Source: Promethearchaeota archaeon (lineage in GTDB: Archaea > Asgardarchaeota > Lokiarchaeia > Sigyniarchaeales > SOKP01). From it: DNA of 15,780 bases. The DNA lies in the NCBI GenBank assembly GCA_030615235.1, contig JAUWZR010000030.1:1-15780 (forward strand), read 5' to 3'. Of this stretch, positions 15,551 to 15,780 are shown piece after piece (position 1 is the first letter of the stretch; each line of letters begins with the position of its first letter). Below the pieces are notes generated by a model. That model was not told the DNA's origin. It ran no database searches and worked only from the letters and a program-made list of their open reading frames with translations. The position numbers and the translations under genes are program-made.

Positions 15551-15780
15551 AATTTTGTAAATATTCATTTATTAACTGTCTTTGATTTTGAATAAATTTT
15601 AAATAGATATTTTCTACCTGCTTGATATCAGTTTCAGATTCAGAAAAAATCTTTGAAAATTCGATTTCTATGATTGATGTATTCTTCTTTAACTGATTTT
15701 CTATGGTGCCGTTGTACGAGATATTTCCTGCTAATACCATAAATCCGCCGGTAAATTCCTTATCTGATTTATTCAACTTG
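15537..15780 (-). CDS. atpE: A-type ATP synthase subunit E, C-terminal fragment
   Basis: The frame is open to the window edge, so only the last 80 or so residues are visible. The block TGGFMVLAGNISYNGTIENQL followed by IIEIEFSKIF matches the C-terminal end of subunit E, where the family has GG-hyd-x-hyd-x-(S/x)-x-(D/N)-G-x-I-x-(V/x)-(D/x)-N-T-hyd-E-x-x-L and ends with hyd-A-x-x-L-F. Subunit E forms the peripheral stalk with H and caps the B subunits. After that point, where most family members stop, about 35 further residues continue (ESETDIKQVENIYLKFIQNQ and on), a possible helical tail. The stop overlaps the start of A2 by 14 bases. In many archaeal operons C and F sit between E and A; here E is directly next to A. 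The identification rests on a short segment, so it is less sure than its neighbours. Confidence 0.7.
   Translation of the reverse strand, partial: KLNKSDKEFTGGFMVLAGNISYNGTIENQLKKNTSIIEIEFSKIFSESETDIKQVENIYLKFIQNQRQLINEYLQNYERI

Overview
The window looks like a chromosomal segment of an AT-rich archaeon. It carries RadA recombinase, an EndA-type tRNA-splicing endonuclease, a Memo-family protein and an archaeal A/V-type ATPase operon. Candidate promoters are archaeal TATA/BRE-like and sit about 26 bases from short or absent leaders. An Asgard (Lokiarchaeia-like) archaeon is a plausible guess from the gene style and a RadA P-loop that reads like eukaryotic Rad51, but this is inference and other AT-rich archaea are possible. 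I see no rRNA, tRNA, CRISPR array or insertion sequence, and no gene-free stretch above about 150 bases.

Left part (1-6912): a 5'-truncated radA on + meets a convergent FAD/NAD(P)H disulfide reductase (CoA-disulfide reductase / NADH oxidase type) on -. Next come two small minus-strand units. One is a PfkB-family kinase followed 20 bases later by a YdjM-like membrane metal-hydrolase. The other is a Memo-family protein followed by a long coiled-coil protein of unknown role. A 97-base divergent promoter region separates Memo from endA on +.

Right part (6947-15780): one long minus-strand operon of an archaeal rotary ATPase, read from right to left: E (C-terminal end only) - A2 - B - D - I - membrane zinc-ribbon protein - A1. 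A2 and B overlap as ATGA. B and D abut in the same frame with only a TAG between them. Subunits C, F and the proteolipid K are not in the window.

Most notable points: (1) there are two full-length catalytic A subunits. A2 keeps the canonical GER loop and the DSTSRW motif. A1, the distal gene, has GEP and DSISRW, so the operon seems to encode one standard and one altered catalytic subunit. (2) Subunit D has no ATG, GTG or TTG that would include its conserved N-terminus. The best start is an AUU codon directly after the B stop, behind the strongest Shine-Dalgarno-like site I found in the operon (GAGGTG). (3) A two-TM, double zinc-ribbon protein is embedded in the ATPase operon. (4) RadA has an unusual ATP-cap segment.
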